Shown here piece by piece: positions 1 through 8,783 of a stretch of DNA of 64,000 nt; within the stretch, counting starts at the first letter, position 1, and each line of letters starts with the position of its first letter. This stretch comes from Pseudomonadota bacterium (lineage in GTDB: Bacteria > Chloroflexota > UBA6077 > JAJPGT01). A program made the translations under genes and the position numbers. Under the pieces are notes generated by a model. It did not search any database. It was not told where the DNA came from and was given only the letters and a program-made list of their open reading frames with translations. The stretch lies in NCBI GenBank assembly GCA_021325655.1, contig JAJPGT010000052.1:1-64000 (forward strand), given 5' to 3'.

Positions 1-174
1 ATAGCGGGTGGGAACCTTGCGGGCCGGCAGCATCCCGGCTTTGACCCGCCGCCGCACCGTATCCACCGACAGGCCCAGCCGCGCCGCCGCCTCCAGCAGC
101 GAGACCGCCACCTGGCCCTCCTGGTCTTCCAGCGGGTCCGTTCGTATATCCATGAGTTCCGAGTATTTGCTCAT
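1..174 (-). CDS. Helix-turn-helix (excisionase/MerR-like) protein, N-terminal part, cut by window edge
   Basis: Only the first 58 codons lie in the window; the gene runs off the left edge. Reading from the ATG at 174, residues about 24-54 give a helix-turn-helix of the excisionase (HTH_17) type, with the run AARLGLSVDTVRRRVKAG followed by LPARKV. An AGAGG Shine-Dalgarno lies about 8 nt before the ATG, which supports the start. Such domains bind DNA, often as small regulators or as targeting modules of larger proteins; which applies here cannot be told because the C-terminus is missing. It shares the minus strand with the TPR/ParA genes that end upstream of it, with about 60 nt between. Confidence 0.7.
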   Translation of the reverse strand, partial: MSKYSELMDIRTDPLEDQEGQVAVSLLEAAARLGLSVDTVRRRVKAGMLPARKVPTRY

Positions 175-233
175 CGGGTAAACCTCTAGAGGCGACCCGG
201 CCACCCCGAGGCTGCTGCCGCTCTTCCCTGCCG

Positions 234-947
234 CTATTTGCCAACGGGGAGTCCCAGCAGGCTGGCAACCTCGGGGTGCAGCACCAGGCCAGGCTCGATC
301 GCATCGATGCGGGCCTGGAGTTCGCGCACGCGCAGTGCCCGGCCGCGCCGGAGCTCGCTGGCGAGCAGGATCATCAGCGCCACGATGCTGTGCGGATGGG
401 TGGCGAGCACCTGGCTGGCCAGGGCGGTCGCCTGGTCCGTGGCCTGCTCCAGCCACAGCGCCTGGGCCAGCGCGAGCTTCGCCGCCGGGTCCGCGGGCTG
501 CTCGCTCAGCGCCGCCTGCAGCTCCGGGATAGCCCGCGCCGTATCCTGCACCCGCAGCGCGCGGATCCCCTCGCCCAGAGCAGTGGGGGGAACGGCCATC
601 ACGCCGAGCCGGGCGAGCTCGTCTTCCACCCGCGGATCGTCGGGAGACAGCTCGGCGGCGCGCCGGTAATGCCGGATGGCGGATTCCACCACCCCTGCGT
701 CCTCGCAGATCATCGCCAGGCCCACTTCGGCCAGCGGGTCCTGCGGATCGATCGCGGCGCACTGCTGGAAGGCGCTGAGCGCCTCGCGCGTGCCGGCGTC
801 CAGGCTGAGCAGCGCCAGCAGCCGCAGCGCCAGCAGGCAGTGGGGCTGCTGCTTCACGATCTCCCGCGCCAGCGCCAGCGCCTCGGCCCGATTGCCACTG
901 CGCAACGACTGGCGCGCTACTCGGCAGTGCTGCAGGACGCTTGCCAC
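234..947 (-). CDS. Tetratricopeptide-repeat protein
   Basis: A 237-residue soluble protein made almost wholly of helical pairs with TPR spacing. Units around residues 17-35, 38-70, 71-105 and 140-190 show the small/large residue pattern and the closing Pro (for example DPQDPLAEVGLAM and SPDDPRVEDELARLG). TPRs are protein-protein interaction scaffolds; no catalytic motif is visible and no signal peptide is seen. It starts 53 nt after the ParA-type gene on the same strand, so the two are probably one transcript, and it may be a partner of that ATPase. The specific role is unknown. Confidence 0.75.
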   Translation of the reverse strand: MASVLQHCRVARQSLRSGNRAEALALAREIVKQQPHCLLALRLLALLSLDAGTREALSAFQQCAAIDPQDPLAEVGLAMICEDAGVVESAIRHYRRAAELSPDDPRVEDELARLGVMAVPPTALGEGIRALRVQDTARAIPELQAALSEQPADPAAKLALAQALWLEQATDQATALASQVLATHPHSIVALMILLASELRRGRALRVRELQARIDAIEPGLVLHPEVASLLGLPVGK

Positions 948-1000
948 TCAGAGCCTCCCCGCCGCGACGGAATCGCGATCGACCATCGGCGCGCTCTGCA

Positions 1001-2011
1001 TCAGAGATCGTTCCCGCCAAGCCAGCCGTCCCGGCCGACCAGGAAGTCCGCAAACCGCAAACGCTCGGTTAGCACCGGCCGGGTCCGTGCTCGCGCCGGC
1101 GTGGGTGGTGCCGCGACCGAGGCCGGCGCCTCCAGCGTGGCGACCGGTGCTTCCACGGGCAGTGTGGGGAGCGTGGCAGCGGCCGGCGTGGCCGGGAGCG
1201 GCCACGCCGGCGCTCCGCCCGTCTCCTGAACGACCGCGATGACCTCCTGCGCCAGCCGGCTATACGCCTGGGCCGCGGCACTGCGCGGATCGTAGTCGAA
1301 GATGCTCACTCCCGCCTTCGAGGTGTCCTTTAGCGCCACCTGGAGCCGGATCTCCGCCTCGAAGACGCGGATCTGCCCCTCGAACGCCTGGCGGACGGTC
1401 GAGACTACTTCTCGGGCGTGCGCGGTGCGCGGATCGACCATCGTGAGCAGGATGCCGTAGATCTGCAGCGTCGGGTTGAGCCGGCGCTGCACCGCCCCGA
1501 TCGTCTCCATCACCTGGGCCAGCCCCTGCATCGCCAGGTAGTCGGCCTGGACCGGGATGATGATCCCGTCGGCCGCGGTGAACGCGTTGACCACCAGCAG
1601 GCTTAAGCTCGGCAGGCAGTCCATGAGCACGACGTCGTAGCTGGGCAGCAGCGGCGTCAGCACCGTCTGCAGCACCGTTTCGCGCCCGATCGCAGAGACC
1701 AGCGCCAGCTCCGCCGCGGAAAGCTGGCTGTTGGCTGGGAGAAGGTCCAGGCCGGCCGGCGAGCGGACGATGGCCGACGCCGCCGCCGGCGCCCTGCCGC
1801 CCGCTCTCGCCGCCTGTGCTAGTAGCTCGCCTATGGAGGGGCTGAGCGTATCCGGCTGGAGCAGCCCGGCGGCGATGGTGAGGTTACCCTGAGGGTCGAG
1901 ATCGACCAGCAAAACCCGTTTGCCGGCCGCCTGCAACGCCGCGCCCAGGTTCAACGTGGTGGTGGTCTTCCCGACCCCGCCCTTCTGGTTAGAGATCGCT
2001 ATGATCGGCAT
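1001..2011 (-). CDS. ParA/Soj-family ATPase with low-complexity C-terminal tail
   Basis: 336 residues. A deviant Walker A (K10-G-G-V-G-K-T-T) follows the N-terminal beta strand, DLDPQGN is at 37-43, and the switch-II strand carries VLMDCLPSLS, all standard for ParA/Soj. ParA ATPases dimerise on DNA with ATP and move chromosomes, plasmids or protein clusters. After about residue 260 the chain becomes Pro/Ala/Val-rich (to about 310) and ends in a short tail with FADFLVGRDGW, longer than usual for chromosomal Soj (about 250-270 residues). No parB is next to it; a TPR gene follows. It is more likely an orphan positioning ATPase than the main chromosome-segregation ParA, but this is inferred. Confidence 0.85.
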   Translation of the reverse strand: MPIIAISNQKGGVGKTTTTLNLGAALQAAGKRVLLVDLDPQGNLTIAAGLLQPDTLSPSIGELLAQAARAGGRAPAAASAIVRSPAGLDLLPANSQLSAAELALVSAIGRETVLQTVLTPLLPSYDVVLMDCLPSLSLLVVNAFTAADGIIIPVQADYLAMQGLAQVMETIGAVQRRLNPTLQIYGILLTMVDPRTAHAREVVSTVRQAFEGQIRVFEAEIRLQVALKDTSKAGVSIFDYDPRSAAAQAYSRLAQEVIAVVQETGGAPAWPLPATPAAATLPTLPVEAPVATLEAPASVAAPPTPARARTRPVLTERLRFADFLVGRDGWLGGNDL

Positions 2012-2089
2012 TGCGCGCCTTCCCCCACGCCGCCCCTGGGCCAGGCCAGTGGGCGCCTGCTGGCCAGCCCGCCGGGCTCACCCACTCGA

Positions 2090-3175
2090 TTAAGCCCCCG
2101 GGCGCGCCGTCCGGATCGCCTCCACGACGGCCGCGCCGCACTCCGCGGTGGTCGCCCGCCCCCCGAGATCCGGCGTCAGCGCGCTCCGCTGCGCGGTTAC
2201 CCGCTCGATCCCACGCATTACCGCCGCGGCTGCCTGGCGTTCACCCAGGAACTCCAGCATCATCGCCCCCGCCCAGACCGCCGCCAGCGGATTGGCGATC
2301 CCCTTGCCGGCGATATCTGGCGCCGAGCCATGCACCGGCTCGAACATCGACGGCACCGTGCGGTCGTGGGTAATGTTCGCGCTGGGTGAGAGCCCAAGGC
2401 TGCCCTGTAGCGCCCCGGCCAGGTCGGTCAGAATGTCCGCGAACAGGTTCGAGGCCACCAGCACGTCGAGCTGCTCCGGGGCTCGGACGAAGCGCGCCGC
2501 CATCGCGTCCACATGGCACTGGTCGGCGGCGATGTCGGGGAACTCGCCTGCCACCTGCCAGAACACCTCGTCCCAGAACACCATGTTGAACTGCATCGCG
2601 TTCGACTTCGTCACGCTGGTCACACGCCGGCGCCCTTCACGACGCGCCAGGTCGAAGGCAAAGCGAATAATTCGTTCCACCGCGCGCCGAGTAAAGACGA
2701 TGTCCTGTACCGCCACTTCCCAGGGGGTACCGATGTGGACCCGTCCACCAACCCCGGAGTACTCACCCTCGGTGTTCTCGCGCACGACCACGAAGTTGAT
2801 CTCGTCCGGCCCCTTGCCACGCAGGGGCCCTTCGATGCCCGGTAGCAGCCGGCAGGGGCGGACGTTGGCGTACAGGTCGAACGCCTTGCGAATCGGGAGC
2901 AGCAGTCCCCAGAGCGAGACGTGGTCGGGCACCCGTTCCGGCCAGCCGACCGCGCCGAGATAGATGGCGTCGAAGCCACGCAGCGTCTCCAGCCCGTCCT
3001 CCGGCATCATCCGCCCATGCTGCAGGTAGTATTCACAGCTCCAGGGGAGCTCCTGGAAGTCGAGCCGGAACCCGTCGGCCAGGCCCGCGGCAGCCTCCAG
3101 CGCCGCCACGCCAACCGGCATCACCTCGCGGCCGATCCCATCGCCCGGAATCAGTGCAATACGGTACGTCCTCAT
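2090..3175 (-). CDS. Isocitrate/isopropylmalate-family dehydrogenase, tartrate/D-malate dehydrogenase type
   Basis: 361 residues, the normal length for NAD-dependent beta-decarboxylating dehydrogenases. It opens with IALIPGDGIGREV; the substrate loop LPIRKAFDLYANVRP, the TSVTKSNAMQ segment with the catalytic lysine, and DILTDLAGALQGSLG with the metal-binding aspartates are all present. The PDHVSLWGLLLPIRK stretch resembles tartrate dehydrogenase/decarboxylase (TtuC) and D-malate dehydrogenase rather than LeuB. The expected reaction is NAD-dependent oxidation, with decarboxylation, of tartrate or D-malate. It lies between ParA-type genes, with no other leucine or tartrate gene nearby, so the exact substrate is open. 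Confidence 0.85.
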   Translation of the reverse strand: MRTYRIALIPGDGIGREVMPVGVAALEAAAGLADGFRLDFQELPWSCEYYLQHGRMMPEDGLETLRGFDAIYLGAVGWPERVPDHVSLWGLLLPIRKAFDLYANVRPCRLLPGIEGPLRGKGPDEINFVVVRENTEGEYSGVGGRVHIGTPWEVAVQDIVFTRRAVERIIRFAFDLARREGRRRVTSVTKSNAMQFNMVFWDEVFWQVAGEFPDIAADQCHVDAMAARFVRAPEQLDVLVASNLFADILTDLAGALQGSLGLSPSANITHDRTVPSMFEPVHGSAPDIAGKGIANPLAAVWAGAMMLEFLGERQAAAAVMRGIERVTAQRSALTPDLGGRATTAECGAAVVEAIRTARPGA

Positions 3176-3220
3176 TCCGCGTCGCTCCTCCCCTCACTGG
3201 CGTTGCAGCGGCTGGCCTGC

Positions 3221-4453
3221 TCACTGGCGCGAGCGAATGAGACCCACGCGGATCTCCGCCGCCATCCGGTCGAGCTCGCGGCGCATCGCCTCCACCGCGC
3301 GCGCAATCGGCGAGCTGGCCTGCTTGATCACAAACGGCTCGCCTCGCAGCGCCGCGCGAGCCGGCACGTCACCCGCGTAGGGGATCTCCACCGAGAACGG
3401 CACACCCAGCGTTCGCTGAATCTCCTCCTTGCTGAGGCCCTTGTACGGCAGCGTGTGGTTCAGCACGTAGTAGAACTTGGCCTCCGGCATCTGCAGCAAC
3501 TGGGTGAAGATGCGCAGGCACTCGCGGCTGTCGCGGACACTGCCCGGGTCGGGGTTCACCACGAACACGATTTTGTCCGCCTCTTCCAGCGCTGCCAGCG
3601 TGGGCTCAGTGAAGTTCGCCGGGGTGTCGACGACCAGGTGGGCGAAGGAGCGGCGCAACTGATCCACTGCCGCGCGCACGTGCTCGCCCGACACCGTTTC
3701 GCCCTCTTCCGGTCGGCTGGAGCCGGCGAGCAGGCGCAGGCTCGACTCGTGGGTCGCCAGATAGTAGTTGACGCTCTCCCGATCGAGGGTACGCAGCGAC
3801 TCTGAGGAGAGCGCCGCCAGGCTCGACTTAGGAACGACGTTCAGCGCCAGCGCAGCATGGCCGAAGGTGACGTCGAGGTCGAGCAGCGTGACCTGGTCCG
3901 GGTTCTCGGCGGCGAAGGCGACCGCCAGGTTCACCGCTAGCGTCGTCTTGCCCGCCCCGCCGCGGGGCGCGAACAGCGTGTACATCTTCCCCTGGCTGGC
4001 GCCCTCGCCGCCGCGGTCCAGGAGGCGCCGCCGGGTTGCCATCTGCCGCTGCGCGACGACCTTGAGCATCTCCTTGGCGATCGTGGCGTTGGCGGCCAGC
4101 AGCCTGTCGAAGTCCTCCTTGCGCAGCGCCAGCACCCGGGAGTCGGTCGCGGCGATCGCGGTCGCGGTTCGCGGCGCTCCGGTCAGCAGCGCCATCTCCC
4201 CGAAGAACCCCCCCTCCCCGTAGAACGCCAGCACCTTCTCGCGTCCGAGGCTGTCGGTGGTGACGATCTTGATCCGACCGTCTTCGACGATGTACATCGC
4301 GTCGCCAGGATCGCCCTGTCGAAACAGGACGCTCGTCTCCCCCAGCCTCCGCTCACGGAGCAGCTTCGCCACCTTCTCCAGGTCTGGCGGCGATAACGCC
4401 TCGAAGACATCCATCTTGCGCAGAGCATCCGTGAGCTTGGCACGCGGCGCCAC
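3221..4453 (-). CDS. Cyclic-nucleotide-binding domain fused to CpaE/MinD-like ATPase (copy 1)
   Basis: 410 residues with two domains. Residues about 12-125 are a CAP-type cyclic-nucleotide-binding fold with an intact phosphate-binding cassette (FGEMAL at 84-89, PRTAT at 94-98). Residues about 155-400 are a MinD/CpaE-type P-loop ATPase with RGGAGKTT at 164-171 and LDLDVTFGHA around 191-200. The signature Walker lysine of the ParA/MinD family is Arg (PRGGAGKTT). CpaE-like proteins place pilus or secretion machinery; the fusion suggests an ATPase gated by a second messenger. It lies about 40 nt downstream of its paralogue and is probably co-transcribed with it. No helix-turn-helix follows the cNMP domain, so it is not a transcription factor. 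Confidence 0.85.
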   Translation of the reverse strand: MAPRAKLTDALRKMDVFEALSPPDLEKVAKLLRERRLGETSVLFRQGDPGDAMYIVEDGRIKIVTTDSLGREKVLAFYGEGGFFGEMALLTGAPRTATAIAATDSRVLALRKEDFDRLLAANATIAKEMLKVVAQRQMATRRRLLDRGGEGASQGKMYTLFAPRGGAGKTTLAVNLAVAFAAENPDQVTLLDLDVTFGHAALALNVVPKSSLAALSSESLRTLDRESVNYYLATHESSLRLLAGSSRPEEGETVSGEHVRAAVDQLRRSFAHLVVDTPANFTEPTLAALEEADKIVFVVNPDPGSVRDSRECLRIFTQLLQMPEAKFYYVLNHTLPYKGLSKEEIQRTLGVPFSVEIPYAGDVPARAALRGEPFVIKQASSPIARAVEAMRRELDRMAAEIRVGLIRSRQ

Positions 4454-4493
4454 CCAGACCTCCCTCCCGCCCGATCGCCGCTTCTAGCGGCTC

Positions 4494-5765
4494 CTAGGCC
4501 TTCTTACTGAAGAGCTTGCTCAGCAGCCCGCCGCGCTCCCCGGCTGCGGCGGCGGCTACGGGAAGGGGCTTCACCGCACCGTCGAGCAGCTCGCCGGCCA
4601 GCTTCTCCAACGCCTTCGCCATGGTGCCGCTCGCCTGCCCGACCACCACAGGCTCTCCCTTGAGATATGCCTTGTAGACCGCCTCGCCGCCATGCGGGAT
4701 CTCCACGTGCAACTGCAGCTCGAGCGGCCCCTCGATCTGCTCGCGGCTCAGCGGCCGGACGGGCGCGGGGGCGTTCAGCACGTAGCAGTGCTTGGCACGC
4801 GGAACGCGGATGGTGTCGTTGAACAGGCGGAGCACCTCACGGACGTCGCGCAGCGCGGCCAGGTCCGGTGTCATCAGCAGGATCAGCCGATCGGCCAGCT
4901 CCATCGCGGCGAGCGTGGGCTCACTGAAGCTGGACGGCAGGTCCACCACCACGTAGAGGTACTGCCGGCGCATCAGCGCCAGCACCGCCTTGACGTGCTC
5001 GCCGGTGACCGCCTCACCCTCCTCGGGCCTGGTCGCGCCGACGTAGAGCCGCAGGCTGGAGCCGTGCAGGTAGGCGCAATGGTTGAGCGTCTCGCGATCC
5101 AGGTTCTCCAGCCGCTCCGCCTCCAGGGAGGCGATCCCATCGCTGGGATACAGCCCGAGGTGAAGCCCGGCGTGTCCGAACGTCACCGCCAGGTCGAGCA
5201 GCGCCACACGATCCGGGAACATCCGCGCCAGCAGCACGGCCAGGTTCACCGCCACGGTGGTCTTGCCAGCGCCGCCGCGCGGGCTGAACACCGCGAAGAC
5301 CCGGCCCGCGCCCTGCCTGGCCACCTCCGGATCCGTGTCCTCCTCCACCAGCCGGATGTTCGCCTGCATCTGCCGCTGTGCCACGACCCTGAGCATTGTC
5401 CGGATGACCACGGGATTGGCCGCCAGCAGCCGGTCGAACTCCGCCTTCGGCACCACCAGCACCCCGCTGTCCACTTCGGCGATCGCGTTGCCGTTGCGCG
5501 GCTCGCCCGCCAGCACCCCCGTTTCGCCGAAGAACTCGCCATCGCGGTGGACTGCCAGCGTCCGCTCGCGCCCGGTCGCATCGCGGGTGCTGACCCGAAT
5601 CCGCCCCGCGGTGACGATGAGCAGTGAGTCCGCGACGTCGCCCTCGCGGAACAGCACCGTGCCGGCGGGAACCCGCTGCTCGCCCAGGCTGGCGATCTCC
5701 TGCAATCGGCTCTCGTCCAGAGTCTCGAACACGTCCATGGAGCGGAGCAGTTCGACGATCTGCAC
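4494..5765 (-). CDS. Cyclic-nucleotide-binding domain fused to CpaE/MinD-like ATPase (copy 2, altered key residues)
   Basis: Paralogue of the next gene with the same order: cNMP-binding fold then MinD/CpaE ATPase, about 423 residues. The start chosen is a GTG at 5765 (VQIVELL) because GAGGAG lies 9 nt before it and it aligns with the start of copy 1; the frame is open to a GTG at 5834, which would add 23 unlike residues. The phosphate-binding cassette is altered (FGETGV and PRNGNA instead of FGEMAL and PRTATA). In the ATPase, the P-loop RGGAGKTT is kept, but the DLD motif reads LLDLAVTFGHAG, with Ala for the second Asp. The tail ends in a basic segment (LLSKLFSKKA). It may be a non-signalling partner of copy 1, which is an inference. 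Confidence 0.82.
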   Translation of the reverse strand: MQIVELLRSMDVFETLDESRLQEIASLGEQRVPAGTVLFREGDVADSLLIVTAGRIRVSTRDATGRERTLAVHRDGEFFGETGVLAGEPRNGNAIAEVDSGVLVVPKAEFDRLLAANPVVIRTMLRVVAQRQMQANIRLVEEDTDPEVARQGAGRVFAVFSPRGGAGKTTVAVNLAVLLARMFPDRVALLDLAVTFGHAGLHLGLYPSDGIASLEAERLENLDRETLNHCAYLHGSSLRLYVGATRPEEGEAVTGEHVKAVLALMRRQYLYVVVDLPSSFSEPTLAAMELADRLILLMTPDLAALRDVREVLRLFNDTIRVPRAKHCYVLNAPAPVRPLSREQIEGPLELQLHVEIPHGGEAVYKAYLKGEPVVVGQASGTMAKALEKLAGELLDGAVKPLPVAAAAAGERGGLLSKLFSKKA

Positions 5766-5962
5766 CGGGTCAGTCTCCTCGTCGCGCCCAGCGTGTGAAT
5801 CACGGTCGGCCAGTTGGGCGCCTAAGGCTACCACGCTGGTCGCCGCGTACTCAAAGGCCGATCGCTCAGGAATCGGTGCCCGAAGTCACCAACTGAACGG
5901 TCCTTTCGGGCAAACTGATACATTGCCCTGTTCCGGCACGCCTCGCGGCCGCCGGATGCGCG

Positions 5963-6514
5963 TTACAAGCGCCCGGCGGCCGCCACGAAGCCCAGGCCGA
6001 GCAGCGCGAGGATGCCCCAGAAGACGAGCATCACCAACCAGCCGACGATGACGGTGAAGACGGCTCGGCTGGTGTCGAAGTCGAGCGCCTGGCGCACTGC
6101 GATCACGCCGGCGATCAGCATCCAGATGGCGACCACCAGCGCAACCAGGCCGCCCAGCAGCGGGATGAAGGTGAAGACATTGAGCACGCCCGGCGACTGG
6201 GCGAAGCCGATCGTCCGCAGCAGCTCGCCCGGGGTGGCGACGCCACTGAACAGGCGCGTGCCAACGAAGTAGGTCACGTAGGACCAGACGACCCAGCCCA
6301 CCAGCGCCGCGAGCACCCCGCCCAGCGCGCCGCGCACCAGATGCCCAGCGCCGGAAGAGACGAAGACCGAGCCGATGATCGCTGCCAGCAGGTTGGCCAG
6401 CGCCACCAGGATCACCACCAGGAGCGCCTGCTGCGTTGCCGACAGGTCGTGCTCCACCTCCTCGTACAGGCCGACCTCCAAACGCGCGGCGCGCACCATC
6501 CGCTCGAACAGCAT
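5963..6514 (-). CDS. Yip1-family integral membrane protein
   Basis: 183 residues from an ATG at 6514 preceded by GGGAG with 6 nt spacing; an upstream ATG in the same frame would add 61 Pro/Arg-rich residues and is not favoured. After an amphipathic N-terminus (MLFERMVRAARLEVGLYEEVE) there are five hydrophobic stretches, around residues 27-50, 60-80, 100-130, 135-150 and 160-180, typical of the Yip1 domain. Such bacterial proteins sit in the cytoplasmic membrane and have no agreed function. It lies between mqnD and the cNMP-CpaE genes on the same strand. Confidence 0.75.
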   Translation of the reverse strand: MLFERMVRAARLEVGLYEEVEHDLSATQQALLVVILVALANLLAAIIGSVFVSSGAGHLVRGALGGVLAALVGWVVWSYVTYFVGTRLFSGVATPGELLRTIGFAQSPGVLNVFTFIPLLGGLVALVVAIWMLIAGVIAVRQALDFDTSRAVFTVIVGWLVMLVFWGILALLGLGFVAAAGRL

Positions 6515-6726
6515 AGCGATCTCCCGCTCCGAGCCCTGTGGGCTGAGGTCGTGGACCAGGCGGATCGGCTCCACGGCCAGACGGCGCTGCCCATGCCCAT
6601 CGCCTGGACGATGATGGAGCCAGTAGGGCCAGACGCTGGGGACCGATGGAGACGCGACCAGTCCCCCGGGCCGCGCCGGTCCCGATTCTACGGCCACCTC
6701 CTCCCGGCTGCAATTGGGCAGCGCGC

Positions 6727-7575
6727 CTACTCCTCGACGAAGGTCACCTCGGGTCGCTCGGGCAGCAGCCCCCGGTCGTACGCTTCTGACAGGAGCCGCT
6801 CGATGGCCGCCCGGCCGCGCGGCCCCATCTCGCGCGTCAGGTCGTTGACGTACATGCCGACAAAGCGATCGGCTACCGCGGTGTCCATCCCGCGCGCAAA
6901 GGCCAGCGCGTGGTCCAGCGCCGCCTGCCGGTGGTCGAGCGCGTAGTCGATGCTCTGGCGGAGCAGGCGGGAGATACGCCGTGTCAGCTCGGGCCCGAGG
7001 TCGCGGCGCACCGCGTTCACCCCGAGCGGCAGCGGCAGCCCGCCGGTGCGCTCATCCCACCAGATGCCGAGGTCCAGCACGCTGGTCAGGCCATACTGGC
7101 CGTGGGTGAGCTGCCCCTCGTGGATCAGCAGCCCGGCCGGCACCTGTCCAGCGGCCACGGCGGGCATGATCTGATCGAACGGCAGCACCACCGTCTGGAC
7201 CTCGCCGAGCGCGAGGCGGAGCTGGAGGTAGGCGCTGGTGAGCAGCCCGGGCACGGCAATCGTCTGCTGGCGGAGCTGCTCCAGCGATAGCGGCTCGCGG
7301 GCCACGACCATCGGCCCGTAGCGCTCGCCCATGCTGGCGCCGTGGGTGAGCAGCGCGTAGCGCTGGGAGACGTAGGCGTAGGCATGGACCGACAGCGCGG
7401 TCACCTCGAGGCGCCCCTCGGTCGCCCATTGGTTCAGCGTCTGGATGTCACGCAGAATGTGCTCGAAGCGGAGGCCGCCGGTGTCGATCTTGCCCTCCGC
7501 GAGCGCGTAGAACATGAACGCGTCATCCGAGTCCGGACTATGTCCAAGGCGAATCAGTATCGGCTCTACGGCCAT
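6727..7575 (-). CDS. mqnD: 1,4-dihydroxy-6-naphthoate synthase (futalosine menaquinone pathway)
   Basis: 282 residues from the ATG at 7575, with GGGAG 7 nt upstream; the frame is open further upstream but that part is not protein-like. The N-terminus LIRLGHSPDSDDAFMFYAL is the family signature. GLLTSAYLQLRLALG and GLLIHEGQLTHG are the periplasmic-binding-protein-like ligand-site segments. MqnD converts cyclic de-hypoxanthinyl futalosine to 1,4-dihydroxy-6-naphthoate in the cytoplasm, a late step of the alternative menaquinone pathway. No other mqn gene is in the window. It is transcribed away from fabD from the shared intergenic region. Confidence 0.92.
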   Translation of the reverse strand: MAVEPILIRLGHSPDSDDAFMFYALAEGKIDTGGLRFEHILRDIQTLNQWATEGRLEVTALSVHAYAYVSQRYALLTHGASMGERYGPMVVAREPLSLEQLRQQTIAVPGLLTSAYLQLRLALGEVQTVVLPFDQIMPAVAAGQVPAGLLIHEGQLTHGQYGLTSVLDLGIWWDERTGGLPLPLGVNAVRRDLGPELTRRISRLLRQSIDYALDHRQAALDHALAFARGMDTAVADRFVGMYVNDLTREMGPRGRAAIERLLSEAYDRGLLPERPEVTFVEE

Positions 7576-7636
7576 CCAGGCACTCCCGGGGACGGTGGCC
7601 GACCGGCTGCGCGGCAGGTGGTGAGGTCCCACGGTG

Positions 7637-7670
7637 CTTATAGCGAGGCGGCTCAGGCTTTGTCTATAAT
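7637..7670. promoter_or_regulatory. Overlapping divergent promoters between mqnD and fabD
   Basis: On the minus strand, TAGACA (7666-7661) and TATAAG (7642-7637) are 18 nt apart and face mqnD. On the plus strand, a perfect TATAAT lies at 7665-7670, about 48 nt before the fabD start; its -35 element is weak. The plus -10 overlaps the minus -35, so the two promoters should compete. Confidence 0.5.
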
Positions 7671-7717
7671 CGGCCGGTTTCCCATGCGAGGCTGGATATC
7701 CATGGCGGGGGGATACC

Positions 7718-8668
7718 GTGCTTCCCACAGCAGAAGACGCGAAAATCGCGTTTGTCTTCCCGGGTCAAGGCACGCAATACGTCGGCATGGGGAAGGCCCT
7801 CTACGAGGCCTCGCAGGCGGCGCGCCGGATATTCGCGCAGGCTGACGAGACGCTGGGATTCGCACTTTCACGGCTCTGCTTCGAAGGGCCGGAAGACGAG
7901 CTGCACGACACGATCAACGCTCAGCCCGCGATTCTGACGGTCAGTATCGCCTGCCTGGCGGCGCTGCGCGAGCGCAGTGGGGAGCTGGGCCGCAAGCTCT
8001 CCCCCGTGGCGGTGGCGGGCCACAGCCTCGGCGAATACACTGCGCTGGTGGCGGCCGGAGTGCTCGATTTCCCCGACGCGCTGCGGCTGGTCCGGGAGCG
8101 CGGCCGGCTGATGAAGGAGTCCGGCGAGCAGCAGCCCGGGGGCATGGTGGCCATCGTCGGGCTGACGGCCGAGCAGGCGGATGCGATCTGCGTCGAAGCA
8201 CGCGCGCTCGGAACCATTGTCCGTGCTAACACCAACTCACCGGACCAGCTCGTCCTGTCCGGGGAGCTGGCAGCGCTAGACCGGGCGACGCAGCTCGCCC
8301 GCGAGGCGGGGGCGCGCGCCGTGGTGCCGCTCCGCATCACAATCGCGTCCCATTCGCCGCTGATGCAGAACGCCGCGCTGAAGCTGGCGGAGATCCTGGC
8401 CTCGATCCCGCTGCGTGAGCCGCAGGTGCCGATTGCGGCCAACATCACCGGCCAACTGCTCACTACCGCGGAAGAGGTGCGGCGCGAGCTAGCCGAACAG
8501 CTCACCGGTCCCGTAGAGTGGACCCGGTCCGTCGCGCAGATGGTCGAGAACGGGGTGAACACGTTCATCGAGATCGGCCCGGGGCAGGTGCTGTCCCGTC
8601 TGATCAAGCGCATCAGCCGCGACGTACAAGCAACCAGCTTGGACGACGGAGCCATTGCCGCGTTGTAG
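7718..8668 (+). CDS. fabD: Malonyl-CoA:ACP transacylase
   Basis: 316 residues. The start is the GTG at 7718, with a G-rich Shine-Dalgarno 6 nt before it. FVFPGQGTQYVGMG opens the fold, the nucleophile serine is in GHSLGEY, and the catalytic histidine is in the IASHSPLM segment; GPVEWTRSV and EIGPGQVLSRL are typical C-terminal motifs. It moves malonyl groups from CoA to acyl carrier protein to feed chain extension. It heads a set with two fabF genes on the same strand. The usual neighbours fabH, fabG and acpP are not in this cluster. Confidence 0.95.
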   Translation: MLPTAEDAKIAFVFPGQGTQYVGMGKALYEASQAARRIFAQADETLGFALSRLCFEGPEDELHDTINAQPAILTVSIACLAALRERSGELGRKLSPVAVAGHSLGEYTALVAAGVLDFPDALRLVRERGRLMKESGEQQPGGMVAIVGLTAEQADAICVEARALGTIVRANTNSPDQLVLSGELAALDRATQLAREAGARAVVPLRITIASHSPLMQNAALKLAEILASIPLREPQVPIAANITGQLLTTAEEVRRELAEQLTGPVEWTRSVAQMVENGVNTFIEIGPGQVLSRLIKRISRDVQATSLDDGAIAAL

Positions 8669-8783
8669 GCCCTGCCCCAACAGCGGCAAGAGGATTGCTG
8701 CCCCCGCTCCGTGGCGAGCGTCCCGACCGCGACGCCGCGTCGATTCGCGGGTCGGCACGTCCGTGATGTGAGGAGGACGCCAC

